Origin: a virus
Length of the DNA stretch: 61,387 nt
Virus record (IMG/VR): IMGVR_UViG_3300027320_000012
Coordinates: 1-61,387 of that record
Strand: one strand, 5' to 3'
Positions 42,878-51,705 of the stretch are shown one piece after another. Numbering within the stretch: the first letter of the stretch is position 1; each line of letters opens with the position of its first letter. The translations under genes were made by a program, and so were the position numbers. The notes under the pieces were generated by a model. The model saw only the letters and a program-made list of their open reading frames with translations. It was not told where the DNA came from and made no database searches.

Positions 42878-44770
42878 TTACGCGTCAGACGTGCGGATCG
42901 CCGTTGTCGTTCCGCCCGCAGAACCAAGAGTACCTGTGGTTTCGAAGGTACGGATTGGTGTGCCGCCGCCGTCGCGAACGCGGATAAACAGGGAGCGGTT
43001 CGCTTGGTAAACACCAGTGAACGAAGCGCTCGTTCCAGCCGCAAGTTCATCGATGTAGCTGATGAACACGTTGTTCGCTGCTGCTGCCTCGTTGCCCAAG
43101 AAGTCTTCGTTGCCGCCAGAAGCGCCCACGTCAACTGTGAACGTCGATCCGGTGTAGGACGAGTACGCAATGCGGCGATAGATACCAGCATCATCAAGAA
43201 CGCGGATAGTACCAGAAGACGGTGTATCCAATGGGATTGCCGCGTCGATGACGATGGTCGCGACGTTGTCCGTAGCCAGCGTTGCGTTTAGGCCGAACTG
43301 GTCAACCTGCAAGATGCCGCCTGCTTCCGGCCCAACAAGGACGCGGTCTTCGCCGGACACAAGGCCGTTAACCGTGAACGTAACATTGTTCGGCGGTGTA
43401 CGCGGTGTGTTCGTAAGGTCGAATAGAAGGTCCGAAGCGGTAAGGTCTGCGGCTTCAATGCCGATACCGTACGCACCAATGATCGCCGATCCAGTAGACT
43501 GACCGATGAAGGCTGGAGAGATTGAGCGAGTTGTAACCGCGCCGTTAACGAGCATAAGTGCCGTGTGCAGGCCGTCTTGGTAAAGAACGGTGTTATCGGC
43601 TGGAACTGTTCCCTTGATAAGCTGGATATACATAGCACCAGTGGTACCGTCATCGCTGACCGCGAGGATTGTTCCGACGCCACCGCCGGTCGCTTGACCA
43701 GTCGGAGCACCGTTTACCAGCGCCGTGGTGCCGGATGTCAATCCGGTGATAACGTCGTTATCAGCGGGTGTTCCAGACTGCATCGCAACAACAAGTGTAC
43801 CATCTACACCGTTGTCGTCCAAGGACAGCACGCGACCAATGCCCGCGCCGATTGTTACGGCTTCGCCAACAACAAAGCTTGAGACAGCTTCTGTATCGTA
43901 TGTGACAAAGAGGCCCCAAGCGTAGTCTTGGTTGGTTGCCGGGTTTCCGCCGGTCTCGCCGTCGTAGGCAAAGGAGTGTGTCACGCCACGGAAGAGTTCG
44001 CCGTTCATACCGTGGATAGTTTCCGCCGTCGCGCGGCGTTGAATCCACTTGGTGCGCTCGTATAGGTCGTTGATGGACTGCGTTCCGAGGTTCCACTCAG
44101 AGTAGTATTCCTCGGCAACAAGGTCGCCAGTAACATCGATCAGGCGAAGACCTTCGGTGTTCGTGATAGAGGTCCATGTAGCAATCGTACCAGCAGCCGT
44201 CTGGTTGTTAAGGTCAGACGATGTAAAGATAGCGGCAGTAGCGTTACCAAGACCAGCGGTCAGAGAGAATTCGGCGTAGGTGTCGCCGAGTTCACGCGCT
44301 TGTACGCGAAGACGTGAACCGTCGATGTTTGCGCCGTTTTCGCGCGTCTTGATCATCAGACGAAGAAGAATGTTTGCGCCCGCATCCGTGTTGAGGCCCG
44401 TGCCCCAATAGTTCGTCAGCAGTGCGTTGTTCTGGACGATTTGAAGGTTGGTTCCAGCCGGAACCGCGCCCACGACAACGAGACCCGAATAGACAGTGTC
44501 ACCACCGGCTTGGGTGATGGAACCGTCATAAAGGGATTGCGCGGCTGTGTCATCAATGTTATATCCATTGATGAGTGTGATAATGTTGTCAGTCGAACGA
44601 TCAGACGGGGTCTGGTCGGTGATGTCGAGAAGATCGTCGCCGGACGATACAGCGTCATCAGCAAGGTCTTGCAAGAATCGGTGAAGCTCGATTACAGTGT
44701 AAGTCGGCCCACCTCCGGTGTAGCGAATGTCACCGTTAGCTGCGACAGAGAAGTCGTCTGCAATTGCCAT
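42878..44770 (-). CDS. large virion structural protein (head decoration/fibre)
   Basis: 630 residues. N-terminus MAIADDFSVAANGDIRYTGGGPTYTVIELHRFLQDLADDA, a motif I associate with big marine phage structural proteins located just before other fibres. The middle has several VGxxVTI..G.GRV/GTI..V.DDG repeat modules (GEAVTIGAGIGRVLSLDDNG, TGGGVGTILAVSDDG). The end carries SASFTGVYQANRSLFIRVRDGGGTPIRTFETTG. Predicted virion surface protein; exact role unknown. Confidence 0.6.
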   Translation of the reverse strand: MAIADDFSVAANGDIRYTGGGPTYTVIELHRFLQDLADDAVSSGDDLLDITDQTPSDRSTDNIITLINGYNIDDTAAQSLYDGSITQAGGDTVYSGLVVVGAVPAGTNLQIVQNNALLTNYWGTGLNTDAGANILLRLMIKTRENGANIDGSRLRVQARELGDTYAEFSLTAGLGNATAAIFTSSDLNNQTAAGTIATWTSITNTEGLRLIDVTGDLVAEEYYSEWNLGTQSINDLYERTKWIQRRATAETIHGMNGELFRGVTHSFAYDGETGGNPATNQDYAWGLFVTYDTEAVSSFVVGEAVTIGAGIGRVLSLDDNGVDGTLVVAMQSGTPADNDVITGLTSGTTALVNGAPTGQATGGGVGTILAVSDDGTTGAMYIQLIKGTVPADNTVLYQDGLHTALMLVNGAVTTRSISPAFIGQSTGSAIIGAYGIGIEAADLTASDLLFDLTNTPRTPPNNVTFTVNGLVSGEDRVLVGPEAGGILQVDQFGLNATLATDNVATIVIDAAIPLDTPSSGTIRVLDDAGIYRRIAYSSYTGSTFTVDVGASGGNEDFLGNEAAAANNVFISYIDELAAGTSASFTGVYQANRSLFIRVRDGGGTPIRTFETTGTLGSAGGTTTAIRTSDA

Positions 44771-44781
44771 GTTGTTTTACC

Positions 44782-45327
44782 TCAGATTATTTTGGTGACG
44801 GTGACACCCGTCAGTTTGTCGTTTCCGTCATAGGACAGGTCTTTGATGATCCCATGATAACTATCTGTAACCTTTGTCAGAAGAGCCCCGGTGTATTCCA
44901 ACACCTTGTCGTCGCCTTCTTCCTTTGTCACGCGTGTTAGTTGATCGCCCGTATACTCAAGAACGATGTCGTCGAGACGGATATACTTTACCGGTGTCTC
45001 GCTGTGCTGGTAGTTGTTTATCAGCGGTTCAGACGCTTCTGCGCCACCTGCCCAGATTGTACCCCAAAATGGCTCCGTTGGCGAGGAAAACGCGCCTTCG
45101 GTCGCGAACAAATCGGAGACCGGTGTGCTTGCCCCTTCGGCTACCGTCGCCAGAGGGTGTGACGTGCGCCCGCTGAAAGATACAACTGATGCGCCTTCTG
45201 CGATCATGCCCATGGCCTGATCTGATTGTAGGGACGCCGTGAATAGTGGCGTTGCTGTTATTCCGAGGCGGAGGGAACCGGAACGAAGTCCAATGGAACC
45301 TCCCCCGACTCCTACACATTCCGCCAT
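44782..45327 (-). CDS. structural protein of the head cluster, unknown
   Basis: 181 residues. The Gly-rich start (MAECVGVGGGSIGLRSGSLRLG) is followed by low-complexity Ala/Ser segments. The C-terminal 60 residues contain three YTGDQLTRV/YTGALLTKV/YDGNDKLTGV repeats, like short beta hairpins of Rhs-type or fibre proteins. No family recognised. Confidence 0.5.
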   Translation of the reverse strand: MAECVGVGGGSIGLRSGSLRLGITATPLFTASLQSDQAMGMIAEGASVVSFSGRTSHPLATVAEGASTPVSDLFATEGAFSSPTEPFWGTIWAGGAEASEPLINNYQHSETPVKYIRLDDIVLEYTGDQLTRVTKEEGDDKVLEYTGALLTKVTDSYHGIIKDLSYDGNDKLTGVTVTKII

Positions 45328-45330
45328 AGG

Positions 45331-45738
45331 TTATCTCACTCTGAATTGAAGGGTGCCGACACCGAAGCTCAGCGTATCCCCGACAGGGCCGTTACGTGGG
45401 GCCACAAGGTCCCCTTCGAAAAGCATTTCACCGCTGACCGTATCAAACACGGCAGCGGCTACAATCGTCCCCCAAGACGTCCCGGTGACGGTTGGAAAGA
45501 TGATGGCGTTTGAGTTCTGGACAAGGGTGCCGACGTTTTCTGTGTGGACCGGCGCTGTCAGGGTTATGGTCTGACGCGCGTAGCCGTTAAGACCAGAGGG
45601 TTCAGCAATATTGGAGCCGTTGTCGCTGAGAGAGACGGTGCTCAGAGCAAGCTCAAGCGATGCCGGTGCCGTGGGCATTGCTGTCCCACGGAACCAGTTC
45701 GCTAGTGCTGTCTGTACGTATGTGCTATGTCCTGCCAT
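45331..45738 (-). CDS. small virion protein, jelly-roll-like
   Basis: 135 residues. The layout YVQTALANWFRGTAMPTAPASLELALSTV...GYARQTITLTAP matches a common phage family with (N/D)WLFRG...P..YLALST followed by Y.R..v. These are usually found among head-decoration or fibre genes. Function unknown. Confidence 0.5.
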   Translation of the reverse strand: MAGHSTYVQTALANWFRGTAMPTAPASLELALSTVSLSDNGSNIAEPSGLNGYARQTITLTAPVHTENVGTLVQNSNAIIFPTVTGTSWGTIVAAAVFDTVSGEMLFEGDLVAPRNGPVGDTLSFGVGTLQFRVR

Positions 45739-45740
45739 GA

Positions 45741-46034
45741 TCAGCCCATGTTCTGGTCAGTGAAGGTGAGGACACCCGCTGTCTCGCCAGTTGCGGCAAT
45801 GACAGAGACTGTTTCACCAACGTTCACTCGGACATACTCGCAGCCGCTCATGACCAACATTGCGTTGGTCTGAGTTGCTACAGTACCCGCACGCGACACC
45901 AGAACATGGAACGCGCGGTTGCATCCGATACGGACGATTGTTGGGCTTGCGTTGGAAGGATCGAACGCCACAGCGGTAATCGCATCGATTGCTGACTGTG
46001 TAGTTGGACCGGCTTGTGCTATTGAAGACGACAT
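45741..46034 (-). CDS. small structural protein, unknown
   Basis: 97 residues, beta-rich, with a central RIGCNRAFHVLVSRAGTVATQTNAMLVMSGCEYVRVNVGE. The two cysteines could be paired. A compact beta-sandwich decoration-type protein is plausible; no family recognised. Confidence 0.5.
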   Translation of the reverse strand: MSSSIAQAGPTTQSAIDAITAVAFDPSNASPTIVRIGCNRAFHVLVSRAGTVATQTNAMLVMSGCEYVRVNVGETVSVIAATGETAGVLTFTDQNMG

Positions 46035-46043
46035 ATGGACCTC

Positions 46044-46637
46044 TTAGGTTGTGGTCTGCGTTGCCTCTTCAAGTTCCACGATCTTCGCGATAGCGGTTTC
46101 CTTGGAGGCGCGGTGGTGAATCTTTTCGCCAAAGCGCTCGTCTGCGATCTGCTTTAGAGCTTCCAGAGAGAACCCATCAAGATACTTCGAAAGGTTTGCC
46201 TCGCCTGATACGCGCATAGCTTCACCAGTCAGCGATTCGTCTTCCGGGGCTTCTTCGGCTTCGAGTGCGGCTTCCGCTTCAGCCAAGTCAGTCGCGGCTT
46301 CGATGACAGCTTGTGCTGCTTCTGCTTCCGTCACCTTGTGCTTGACCTCGTTCGGGTCCGCCCAAGTGTACGTCTTGTTCGCAACAAGCTCGCGAGCGTT
46401 CGCAGCACTTGTCTCAAGGGTCCCACCGTTCTTGTCGTAAATCACGACTACACTGGCAGTTGGGTCGGCAGGGCCGTCTGCTTCTGCGCGTGTGCGGCCT
46501 ACGTCTTCGCTCTTCCAAACGTATCCGGCGGTGCGGATAAGGTCGATTGCGTTGAGTCGGTCGATGTGGACTTCTTTGCCATCCGGCGAATAAATAACAG
46601 TATTCGGGGTGGCGCTATGATTTTTTGGTCCAGCCAT
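46044..46637 (-). CDS. capsid-cluster protein with two short repeat domains
   Basis: 197 residues. The first repeat, VIYSPDGKEVHIDRLNAIDLIRTAGYVW, and the second, VVIYDKNGGTLETSAANARELVANKTYTW, share the layout of the domain at 39138. A charged helical middle (TEAEAAQAVIEAATDLAEAEAALEAEE) and a helical end follow. A role in head completion or as an internal head protein is a guess. Confidence 0.5.
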   Translation of the reverse strand: MAGPKNHSATPNTVIYSPDGKEVHIDRLNAIDLIRTAGYVWKSEDVGRTRAEADGPADPTASVVVIYDKNGGTLETSAANARELVANKTYTWADPNEVKHKVTEAEAAQAVIEAATDLAEAEAALEAEEAPEDESLTGEAMRVSGEANLSKYLDGFSLEALKQIADERFGEKIHHRASKETAIAKIVELEEATQTTT

Positions 46638-46679
46638 TAGTCGGGTACTCCGGTCTGGTGGTTTCGGGGATATGATCTG

Positions 46680-46706
46680 AAAAAGGCGGCGGTGTTAGCC
46701 GCCGCC
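46680..46706 (-). terminator. intrinsic terminator after the capsid decoration gene
   Basis: On the - strand: GGCGGCGG-CTAACA-CCGCCGCC followed by TTTTT. Perfect 8-bp GC stem with U-run, 26 bp past the gene stop. The clearest intrinsic terminator in the window. Confidence 0.9.
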
Positions 46707-46732
46707 TGCTTTCTTACTTATGCGGTTTGGGC

Positions 46733-47170
46733 TTACGCGCCAGAACCGTATGCAACCCATGCTGCGAACTCGACCGAAGGCGTGGTGCCTGCGACGGTAA
46801 GGTTCAGGGCAAGCTCTTCGCGGTCTGCGGAAAGCTTTTCGAGGGTGTGACCATCGAGCTTGATGACATACTGGCCTGTGCCAACAACTGCGAGAGCACC
46901 GGCAGTGACTGCGTTTCCGCCGCCTGCTGCTGTAACTTCGACGTCGAAGGTGTAGGTTTCGTCTGCCTGAGCAGTGTCAAGCGCAGTGACGACGATTACG
47001 ACGTCATAGAATTCTGCGCCAAGCTTGTTCTTCTGGTCGCCTTCGCTGGCATTGACCATCTTGTCGAGAGCGAAAGTGCCGATCTCGCCAGTTGCCGTGA
47101 CCGCAGCGGAACCCGGAGCACGGAACGCTGTGTCAGCGTCGTAGGTGTAGTTAACTTCGGAACGTGCCAT
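46733..47170 (-). CDS. capsid decoration / minor head protein
   Basis: 145 residues directly after the major capsid gene. Beta-rich and acidic, with GEIGTFALDKMVNASEGDQKNK and YTFDVEVTAAGGGNAVTAGALAVVGTGQYVIKLDG. Location and size suit a decoration protein that stabilises the shell. It is bracketed by a long hairpin before it and an intrinsic terminator after it, so MCP and this gene form a highly expressed unit. Confidence 0.55.
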   Translation of the reverse strand: MARSEVNYTYDADTAFRAPGSAAVTATGEIGTFALDKMVNASEGDQKNKLGAEFYDVVIVVTALDTAQADETYTFDVEVTAAGGGNAVTAGALAVVGTGQYVIKLDGHTLEKLSADREELALNLTVAGTTPSVEFAAWVAYGSGA

Positions 47171-47212
47171 TTCTGGTTTTTCTCCTGTGGGATTAAGGTC
47201 TTTGTAACCTAT

Positions 47213-47251
47213 CTGAGGGGGTTGGTAGAGGGGGCTCTAAAACCCCCTCAG
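47213..47251 (-). terminator. long stem-loop between major capsid and decoration genes
   Basis: An 11-bp perfect stem (47213-47223 with 47241-47251) encloses a second 5-bp stem TAGAG-GGGG-CTCTA. It begins 5 bp after the capsid stop. No U-run on the - strand, so partial termination or mRNA protection is likelier. Confidence 0.6.
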
Positions 47252-47256
47252 TGGGA

Positions 47257-48183
47257 TTACTTAGTGACCGCTGCGTTTGCTACGCCACGGAGACGTGCTG
47301 CGGCGCGCCCGTGCATGACGGCCATACCAACAAGCCATTCTACGCGAGTACGCATGACAGGTTGCGTTTGAAGTTCGCCAAGGTCGCGGACTTCCATGAT
47401 GCCGTTTTGGAGGCCAATTACGCCTTCATCGGACATGTTGACGCAGTAGATGGAGGTTGCCGTTGCAGTTGCACCGGTTCCGCCAACTTCGTTGAACGCA
47501 ACAATTTGGTCGCCGTTTGCGTCGTAGTCGATGACTACAATCGGAAGACCGTCGAACATTGTGACGCGCTTGCCGAACTCGTCTTCGGTGTACTGAATGT
47601 AGCCACCAATCTGCGGGTCAGTTGCTGCTGCGGAGAGCAGGTTACGCATCTTCTTCGACATGATGAGGTGGGTGGGGTCATCCACTTGGTCAATCAGGTC
47701 GCGGAGGTTGCTGATCTTGAGCGGGTCACCACCATCGGTCGTGCCGTTGTCAAGAAGCTGGTCGCCCGTGATACGGACGCGAAGGCCGTCGAACTCACGC
47801 GGATCAGCGGTGGAGTCACCATTGATCATCTTCGCGCCGATGGTGAGGGACAGTGCCTTCACCTTGCGAAGCTCGTGCTGACCACGGACGTCTTCCGAAG
47901 TCATCTTGAGAGTTGCGAGGTCAACGTCGAGGTCGCCACCAGAAATGCGCAAACGCTCAGTTTCTGGGTTGATGATGCCAGCGGAAGGCGTGTAACCCTC
48001 ACCAACACCACGGAATGCGACTCCCGGCAGGGAACCTTCCATGTTATATACGTATGCGCCGCCGTCAACATTGACGAATTGCGTGACGCGGAGAAGATCG
48101 CTGGTGCGTGCAAAGTGCTCGATGATTGTCGAGCGCAGTACCTCACCAGAAGCGATCTTAGAGGCTTCAAACAGAGTGATCAC
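47257..48183 (-). CDS. major capsid protein
   Basis: 308 residues, GTG start with ribosome binding site AGGAGA. Starts MITLFEASKIASGEVLRSTIIEHFARTSDLLRVTQF. Features of an HK97-fold shell protein of about this size: VDVDLATLKMTSEDVRGQHELRKVKALSL (spine/backbone helix), LIMSKKMRNLLSAAATDPQIGGYIQYTEDEFGKRVTMFDGLPIVVID, and the C-terminal RTRVEWLVGMAVMHGRAAARLRGVANAAV (P-domain). It follows the scaffold gene, with a structured leader between them. Confidence 0.88.
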   Translation of the reverse strand: MITLFEASKIASGEVLRSTIIEHFARTSDLLRVTQFVNVDGGAYVYNMEGSLPGVAFRGVGEGYTPSAGIINPETERLRISGGDLDVDLATLKMTSEDVRGQHELRKVKALSLTIGAKMINGDSTADPREFDGLRVRITGDQLLDNGTTDGGDPLKISNLRDLIDQVDDPTHLIMSKKMRNLLSAAATDPQIGGYIQYTEDEFGKRVTMFDGLPIVVIDYDANGDQIVAFNEVGGTGATATATSIYCVNMSDEGVIGLQNGIMEVRDLGELQTQPVMRTRVEWLVGMAVMHGRAAARLRGVANAAVTK

Positions 48184-48378
48184 TTTCGTGTCTCCTACTT
48201 TCGGTTAAGCTTGCTTCAAGTTTTTTTCACGGGCTGTGAAGCAGACTCACCGAGTCTGAGCATGATCCCTCAACTCAGCCCAAAGAAGCTAAGGGTATTT
48301 GAAATCTCACCGCGCGCCGCGTGGCTTGATCAGTTAATGGGCGGGGTCGGGGCGCGTACGCCCCAACGTCGTTTTTTT
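48184..48378 (-). promoter_or_regulatory. structured untranslated leader of the major capsid gene
   Basis: 195 bp without a gene. It contains CAGACTC-ACC-GAGTCTG (48242-48258), a TTCAC/GTGAA hairpin (about 48226-48240) and, next to the scaffold stop, GGGGCG-CGTA-CGCCCC (about 48350-48365) beside a run of nine T on the + strand. These suit mRNA processing or stabilisation of the capsid message; no clear promoter was found. Confidence 0.45.
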
Positions 48379-49185
48379 TTATCCAGTGCCGTGCTTGCGC
48401 GCGTACTTCATGCGTTCGGCTGGCTTCATCTTTGCCAACTCAGCAGCGTTCATGCGGCCCGGAGCAGTGTCCGTGTTGCCGCTTGCGCCGCCGCCTTTCG
48501 AACCCTTGAAGAGGAAGTCTTTCTCTTCGCGCTGTTCAAGCAGCCACTCTTTGATCGACTTTGCCGTGACGCCGTCAGAACCGTAGATGATCGTGCCATC
48601 CTTGGACTTCGGTGTGATCTTGCCGTCATCTTCGACGCGGAACGTCTTCAATGCGTCTGGCAGGATCATCTGCACCGCTTTATCGATCATGGCGACATCG
48701 GGGTCCGATGCCACCAAGCGAATTGCGTTCTCAACCATCATGGCGTTTGCGCTTTGTTCTGCGCGGACACGTGCGTCGCGGTGTGCGTCGCGGTCCTTAG
48801 CCATTTCGGCAAGCTGCGTCTTGAAGCTCGTCGTGACTTCCGTCACACGTGCCGCAGAAGCTTCTTCCAAAGAAGTGTCTTCAACGAGCTTACCGTCTTC
48901 AACCTTCTTCTTCACCGCTCGCAAGCCTTCGAGGGTCTTGGCAAAATCGGACAGCTTGCCCGTTTCCAAGTCCGGTACCTGAACACCGGTAACGCCTTCG
49001 TACTGCGCAATTGCCGCTGTAAGAGCATCGCGCTCTTTCGACAAAGCGATGTTGTTGTCGCGGAATTCTTTAACCTTTTCCGCATTGGTCACGTTAACGA
49101 CGTACTTGCCGCCTTCCGCTTCCTTGGCTCCATCACGAAGGTCCTCCGGGACCTCCGAAAGACTGTTATAAGAAATAGTTGCCAT
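48379..49185 (-). CDS. capsid scaffold protein
   Basis: 268 residues from the ATG at 49185 (a GTG six bases upstream is possible). Highly charged, helical: KVKEFRDNNIALSKERDALTAAIAQYEGV, LEGLRAVKKKVEDGKL, SFKTQLAEMAKDRDAHRDARVRAEQS. The end is Gly-rich then basic (KGGGASGNTDTAPGRMNAAELAKMKPAERMKYARKHGTG). Coiled-coil nature and the position between portal and capsid genes define it as scaffold. No protease motif is visible, so the shell protease, if any, is elsewhere. Confidence 0.75.
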   Translation of the reverse strand: MATISYNSLSEVPEDLRDGAKEAEGGKYVVNVTNAEKVKEFRDNNIALSKERDALTAAIAQYEGVTGVQVPDLETGKLSDFAKTLEGLRAVKKKVEDGKLVEDTSLEEASAARVTEVTTSFKTQLAEMAKDRDAHRDARVRAEQSANAMMVENAIRLVASDPDVAMIDKAVQMILPDALKTFRVEDDGKITPKSKDGTIIYGSDGVTAKSIKEWLLEQREEKDFLFKGSKGGGASGNTDTAPGRMNAAELAKMKPAERMKYARKHGTG

Positions 49186-49330
49186 TTTCACTTTTCCCGC
49201 ACGCCGTGTGGGACCCTGTTAAGTTAACCATGACGCCGCCATGGGCGGAAGCGGGGAGCTTCCTATCGTATGTGCCTTTTCGTCTGCAATTTGTCACAAG
49301 GACTATGAGAGAAAAGAACCGATGATTGAA

Positions 49331-49359
49331 GTAGTAACCGATTGTGACTTAAATGTCAA
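49331..49359 (-). promoter_or_regulatory. promoter for the scaffold-capsid operon
   Basis: On the - strand: TTGACA (49354-49359), 17-bp spacer, TACTAC (49331-49336), leaving a leader of roughly 140 nt before the scaffold gene. Confidence 0.5.
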
Positions 49360-49400
49360 GGTCAAGCGTAAAAACGGGTCACACGGGAGATTATTTTTTA

Positions 49401-49616
49401 TCAGAAACTTTCGGGGTTATCGAACAGCGCTTCTGGGTCGTCCTCGATGCCGTATTTCATTTCTTTTATCGACTGTGCTGTCTCCGGCCCAACTAGAACT
49501 TTCAACTCTTCAAAGGTCAGCACGCCTTGTTGAAATTCTTCGACGGCGTCCAGCGCATCATCGTCTAGCTCATCATAGTCAGCAAAATCAGGGTTTATTC
49601 CAGTTATCTTCTTCAT
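49401..49616 (-). CDS. small acidic protein of the portal-scaffold gap
   Basis: 71 residues from the ATG at 49616, one base after the previous stop (TGACATG). Acidic and helical: MKKITGINPDFADYDELDDDALDAVEEFQQGVLTFEEL. No family recognised. Its acidic nature and place between portal and scaffold could suit a small head-assembly factor. Confidence 0.55.
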   Translation of the reverse strand: MKKITGINPDFADYDELDDDALDAVEEFQQGVLTFEELKVLVGPETAQSIKEMKYGIEDDPEALFDNPESF

Positions 49617-49617
49617 G

Positions 49618-49842
49618 TCAGCACGTCGTAGCCCCGAGGCCGGTCGGACAATCGGCATGGTTGCATACGTATCCGGTCACGCCTTCAAGGGAGATACCGC
49701 ACTTACTACAGTGAGGCGGCTTAACCGGAAAGGAAAGGTCAGGGAGCGTCGGTTGTGTGGCCGTTCCGTCCCCTGAAATTTTTTCGAGAAGAGAAATAAT
49801 TCTGTCAAGCTTTCTCAGAATTTCAATGAACGTATCATCCAT
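49618..49842 (-). CDS. small zinc-ribbon protein with coiled-coil start
   Basis: 74 residues from the ATG at 49842. The N-terminal 25 residues are a leucine-rich helix (MDDTFIEILRKLDRIISLLEKI). The C-terminal half holds CSKCGISLEGVTGYVCNHADC, a four-cysteine zinc ribbon. It overlaps the portal stop by 8 bp. Function unknown; zinc ribbons beside portal genes occur in several phages. Confidence 0.65.
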   Translation of the reverse strand: MDDTFIEILRKLDRIISLLEKISGDGTATQPTLPDLSFPVKPPHCSKCGISLEGVTGYVCNHADCPTGLGATTC

Positions 49843-51511
49843 TGGACGATGCTCCATCCTCTTCTTCGTCCTCTTCTTCCTGTGCCTGTTCCTGCATAGC
49901 GCGGGCGTCGCGGGCTTGTTGAGGTACGCCGGGGTTAGCCGGGTCATCTGGATTGGCGGGTACCGCTTTCATCTGCTCTTGCATGACTTTGTATTCGTGG
50001 AACGACTTGGCGTCCGGGAAGTCTTTCATGCGCGCGAGCACGTCCACCATGTTCGGGAACTGCTTGCTGTCGTTGAGCATCTTTTTGTATTCGTCGCCAT
50101 CCATCCATTCCGGGATGACATCGAACTTGCGTAGGTAGTCGTAAACGACTTCGAGAGGTATAACGCCGTCAGCGTACATTTGATGCACAGCACGGAATTC
50201 GCGTGCGCCTGCATCCTTCATAACGAAGTCGCGGTTGATCTCAAAGTTGATTGAAGCAACCGTAGCAAGAGAAGCGTTGTTCCAGTCTGCCCACCACATC
50301 AAGGTCTGTGTGACGCCTTCATCGACGGTATCAGAAATGTTAAGCAATAGGGTCTGCTCATTACGCTCTTGCATCAAGAGGCTGTTGTCGCTCTCTGCCG
50401 CGCCGCGCGAAGAGCCCGGCATCATGCGTCCGCCTATGGAAGCAATCTGGCCTTCTTTACTGCGCAGCGCATTTTCGAGGTGTTGTAGTCCGCGACCGTT
50501 GAATTCAAGAAGGTTCGCCTGTTCGCCCTCACCAAGAATCCAGACAATGTCCGGTCCAACTTGGTATTCACCCGGATCGGTACCGTCGTTTTGCTGCACA
50601 GTAAAGACCGGCGATCCTGTGTAGAACAGGGCCTGCTCAAGCTGTGCGTAAGACATGTAGTGGGAATAGTTCAGCGTGACGATGTCGAGGATCGGCGGGC
50701 GCTGCACATCTGGGTAGTTCGTGAATGGGCCAATAATCTGAAACGGAATGTAATCCAAGAACTCGCCGCGAACAGTCGGCATGACAACGGCATCAGGTGC
50801 CTGATCGATGTCAGGTATCTGATTGATGGAATCAGCGCTGTCGCTGTAGAGGTACTGCACGTATACGTGCGTATCTTCCTCTTCGTTGTATTCGAGGACG
50901 AGTACGCGGAAGCGTGAGCGGTACTCGTAAGGAGACCAGTGTGAATCTCGGTCGTAGTAAATCTCGCGTAGCGTAACTTTCGACAGGACCCACTTGCCGT
51001 CAATCTCAGACATCTGCCAGTCGAGAATGTTCTCTGCCGTGTAGCAGGCAATATAGGGATCGCCTCTGCCGTCTGGTGAAGCGTCAACAAGCATGCCAAA
51101 GCGCCCGACCGCCAATACCTCTTTAACGATGGTCTTGGTGAGCAGGTGGAGGGACATGCCCTCTTTGGTGATGTGCTTGGAGGCTTCTCTAAGCTTCTTG
51201 TTCTTATCGATCCCGGCAACCTTTGGCGTGCGGCGAAACACCGTGCCATAAAGCGCGTTCAGGGTGCGAGAAGTCATGTTGTAGAAAACAGCACGCTTCA
51301 AGTAAGAACGGTATTGCTTTTCGTCGTGTGTCACTTGGCGCGGCAGGTACTTCTCACCTTTGCGCTTGACTTCGATCTCGCCGATCTCAGCGTCACGGAT
51401 CATTTCCCAATGCGGTGACCAGTACGTGTAGTCTGGGTGAAGCACGGGAGACGCGCGGTACGGGACTGCGATCTGGGATCGTGTGATTGGGTTTGGTACG
51501 TTGCTGCTCAT
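49835..51511 (-). CDS. portal protein (DUF4055-type)
   Basis: 558 residues from the ATG at 51511. The sequence MSSNVPNPITRSQIAVPYRASPVLHPDYTYWSPHWEMIRDAEIG with LNALYGTVFRRTPKV, LLTKTIVKEVLAVGRFGMLVDAS, YTAENILDWQ and GGRMMPGSSRGAAESDNSLLMQE is the DUF4055 portal pattern. The C-terminus is acidic (EEEDEEEDGASS). It forms the dodecameric DNA channel and is the first morphogenesis gene of the head operon. The large terminase normally found upstream is missing; tRNA genes are there instead. Confidence 0.85.
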   Translation of the reverse strand: MSSNVPNPITRSQIAVPYRASPVLHPDYTYWSPHWEMIRDAEIGEIEVKRKGEKYLPRQVTHDEKQYRSYLKRAVFYNMTSRTLNALYGTVFRRTPKVAGIDKNKKLREASKHITKEGMSLHLLTKTIVKEVLAVGRFGMLVDASPDGRGDPYIACYTAENILDWQMSEIDGKWVLSKVTLREIYYDRDSHWSPYEYRSRFRVLVLEYNEEEDTHVYVQYLYSDSADSINQIPDIDQAPDAVVMPTVRGEFLDYIPFQIIGPFTNYPDVQRPPILDIVTLNYSHYMSYAQLEQALFYTGSPVFTVQQNDGTDPGEYQVGPDIVWILGEGEQANLLEFNGRGLQHLENALRSKEGQIASIGGRMMPGSSRGAAESDNSLLMQERNEQTLLLNISDTVDEGVTQTLMWWADWNNASLATVASINFEINRDFVMKDAGAREFRAVHQMYADGVIPLEVVYDYLRKFDVIPEWMDGDEYKKMLNDSKQFPNMVDVLARMKDFPDAKSFHEYKVMQEQMKAVPANPDDPANPGVPQQARDARAMQEQAQEEEDEEEDGASSNG

Positions 51512-51519
51512 GTGACCAC

Positions 51520-51547
51520 AATGTATTGAGAAAAAGGCACATGTCAA
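51520..51547 (-). promoter_or_regulatory. promoter for the portal gene, nearly leaderless
   Basis: On the - strand: TTGACA (51542-51547), 16-bp spacer beginning TGTGCC, TACATT (51520-51525). Expected transcription start is within a few bases of the portal ATG at 51511, which has no obvious ribosome binding site. Confidence 0.45.
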
Positions 51548-51597
51548 GAAAAACCGATCTAACGGTCATTGCTAGTGTTCTGGACACGCGTTGTTTT

Positions 51598-51669
51598 TGG
51601 TCAGGGTAAAGGGGATCGAACCCTTTCAGCAGGCTTCCAAAGCCCACGCCGCCACCAGAACATACCCTG
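51598..51669 (-). tRNA. tRNA-Pro(TGG), short D-arm region
   Basis: Acceptor CAGGGTA/TACCCTG, anticodon loop TTTGGAA on a stem with wobble pairs, T-arm AAGGG-TTCGATC-CCCTT and encoded CCA. The segment between acceptor and anticodon stem is about three bases short and lacks a normal D-stem. Confidence 0.65.
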
Positions 51670-51705
51670 ATAGTGTTGGTGCCGGATTACTCCGACACGG
51701 AGTGT

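Noticed and set aside
47251-49227. Long antisense frame (658 codons) opposite capsid and scaffold genes
   Set aside because: Cys/Arg/His-rich shadow of strongly biased codons on the - strand; no ribosome binding site or family.
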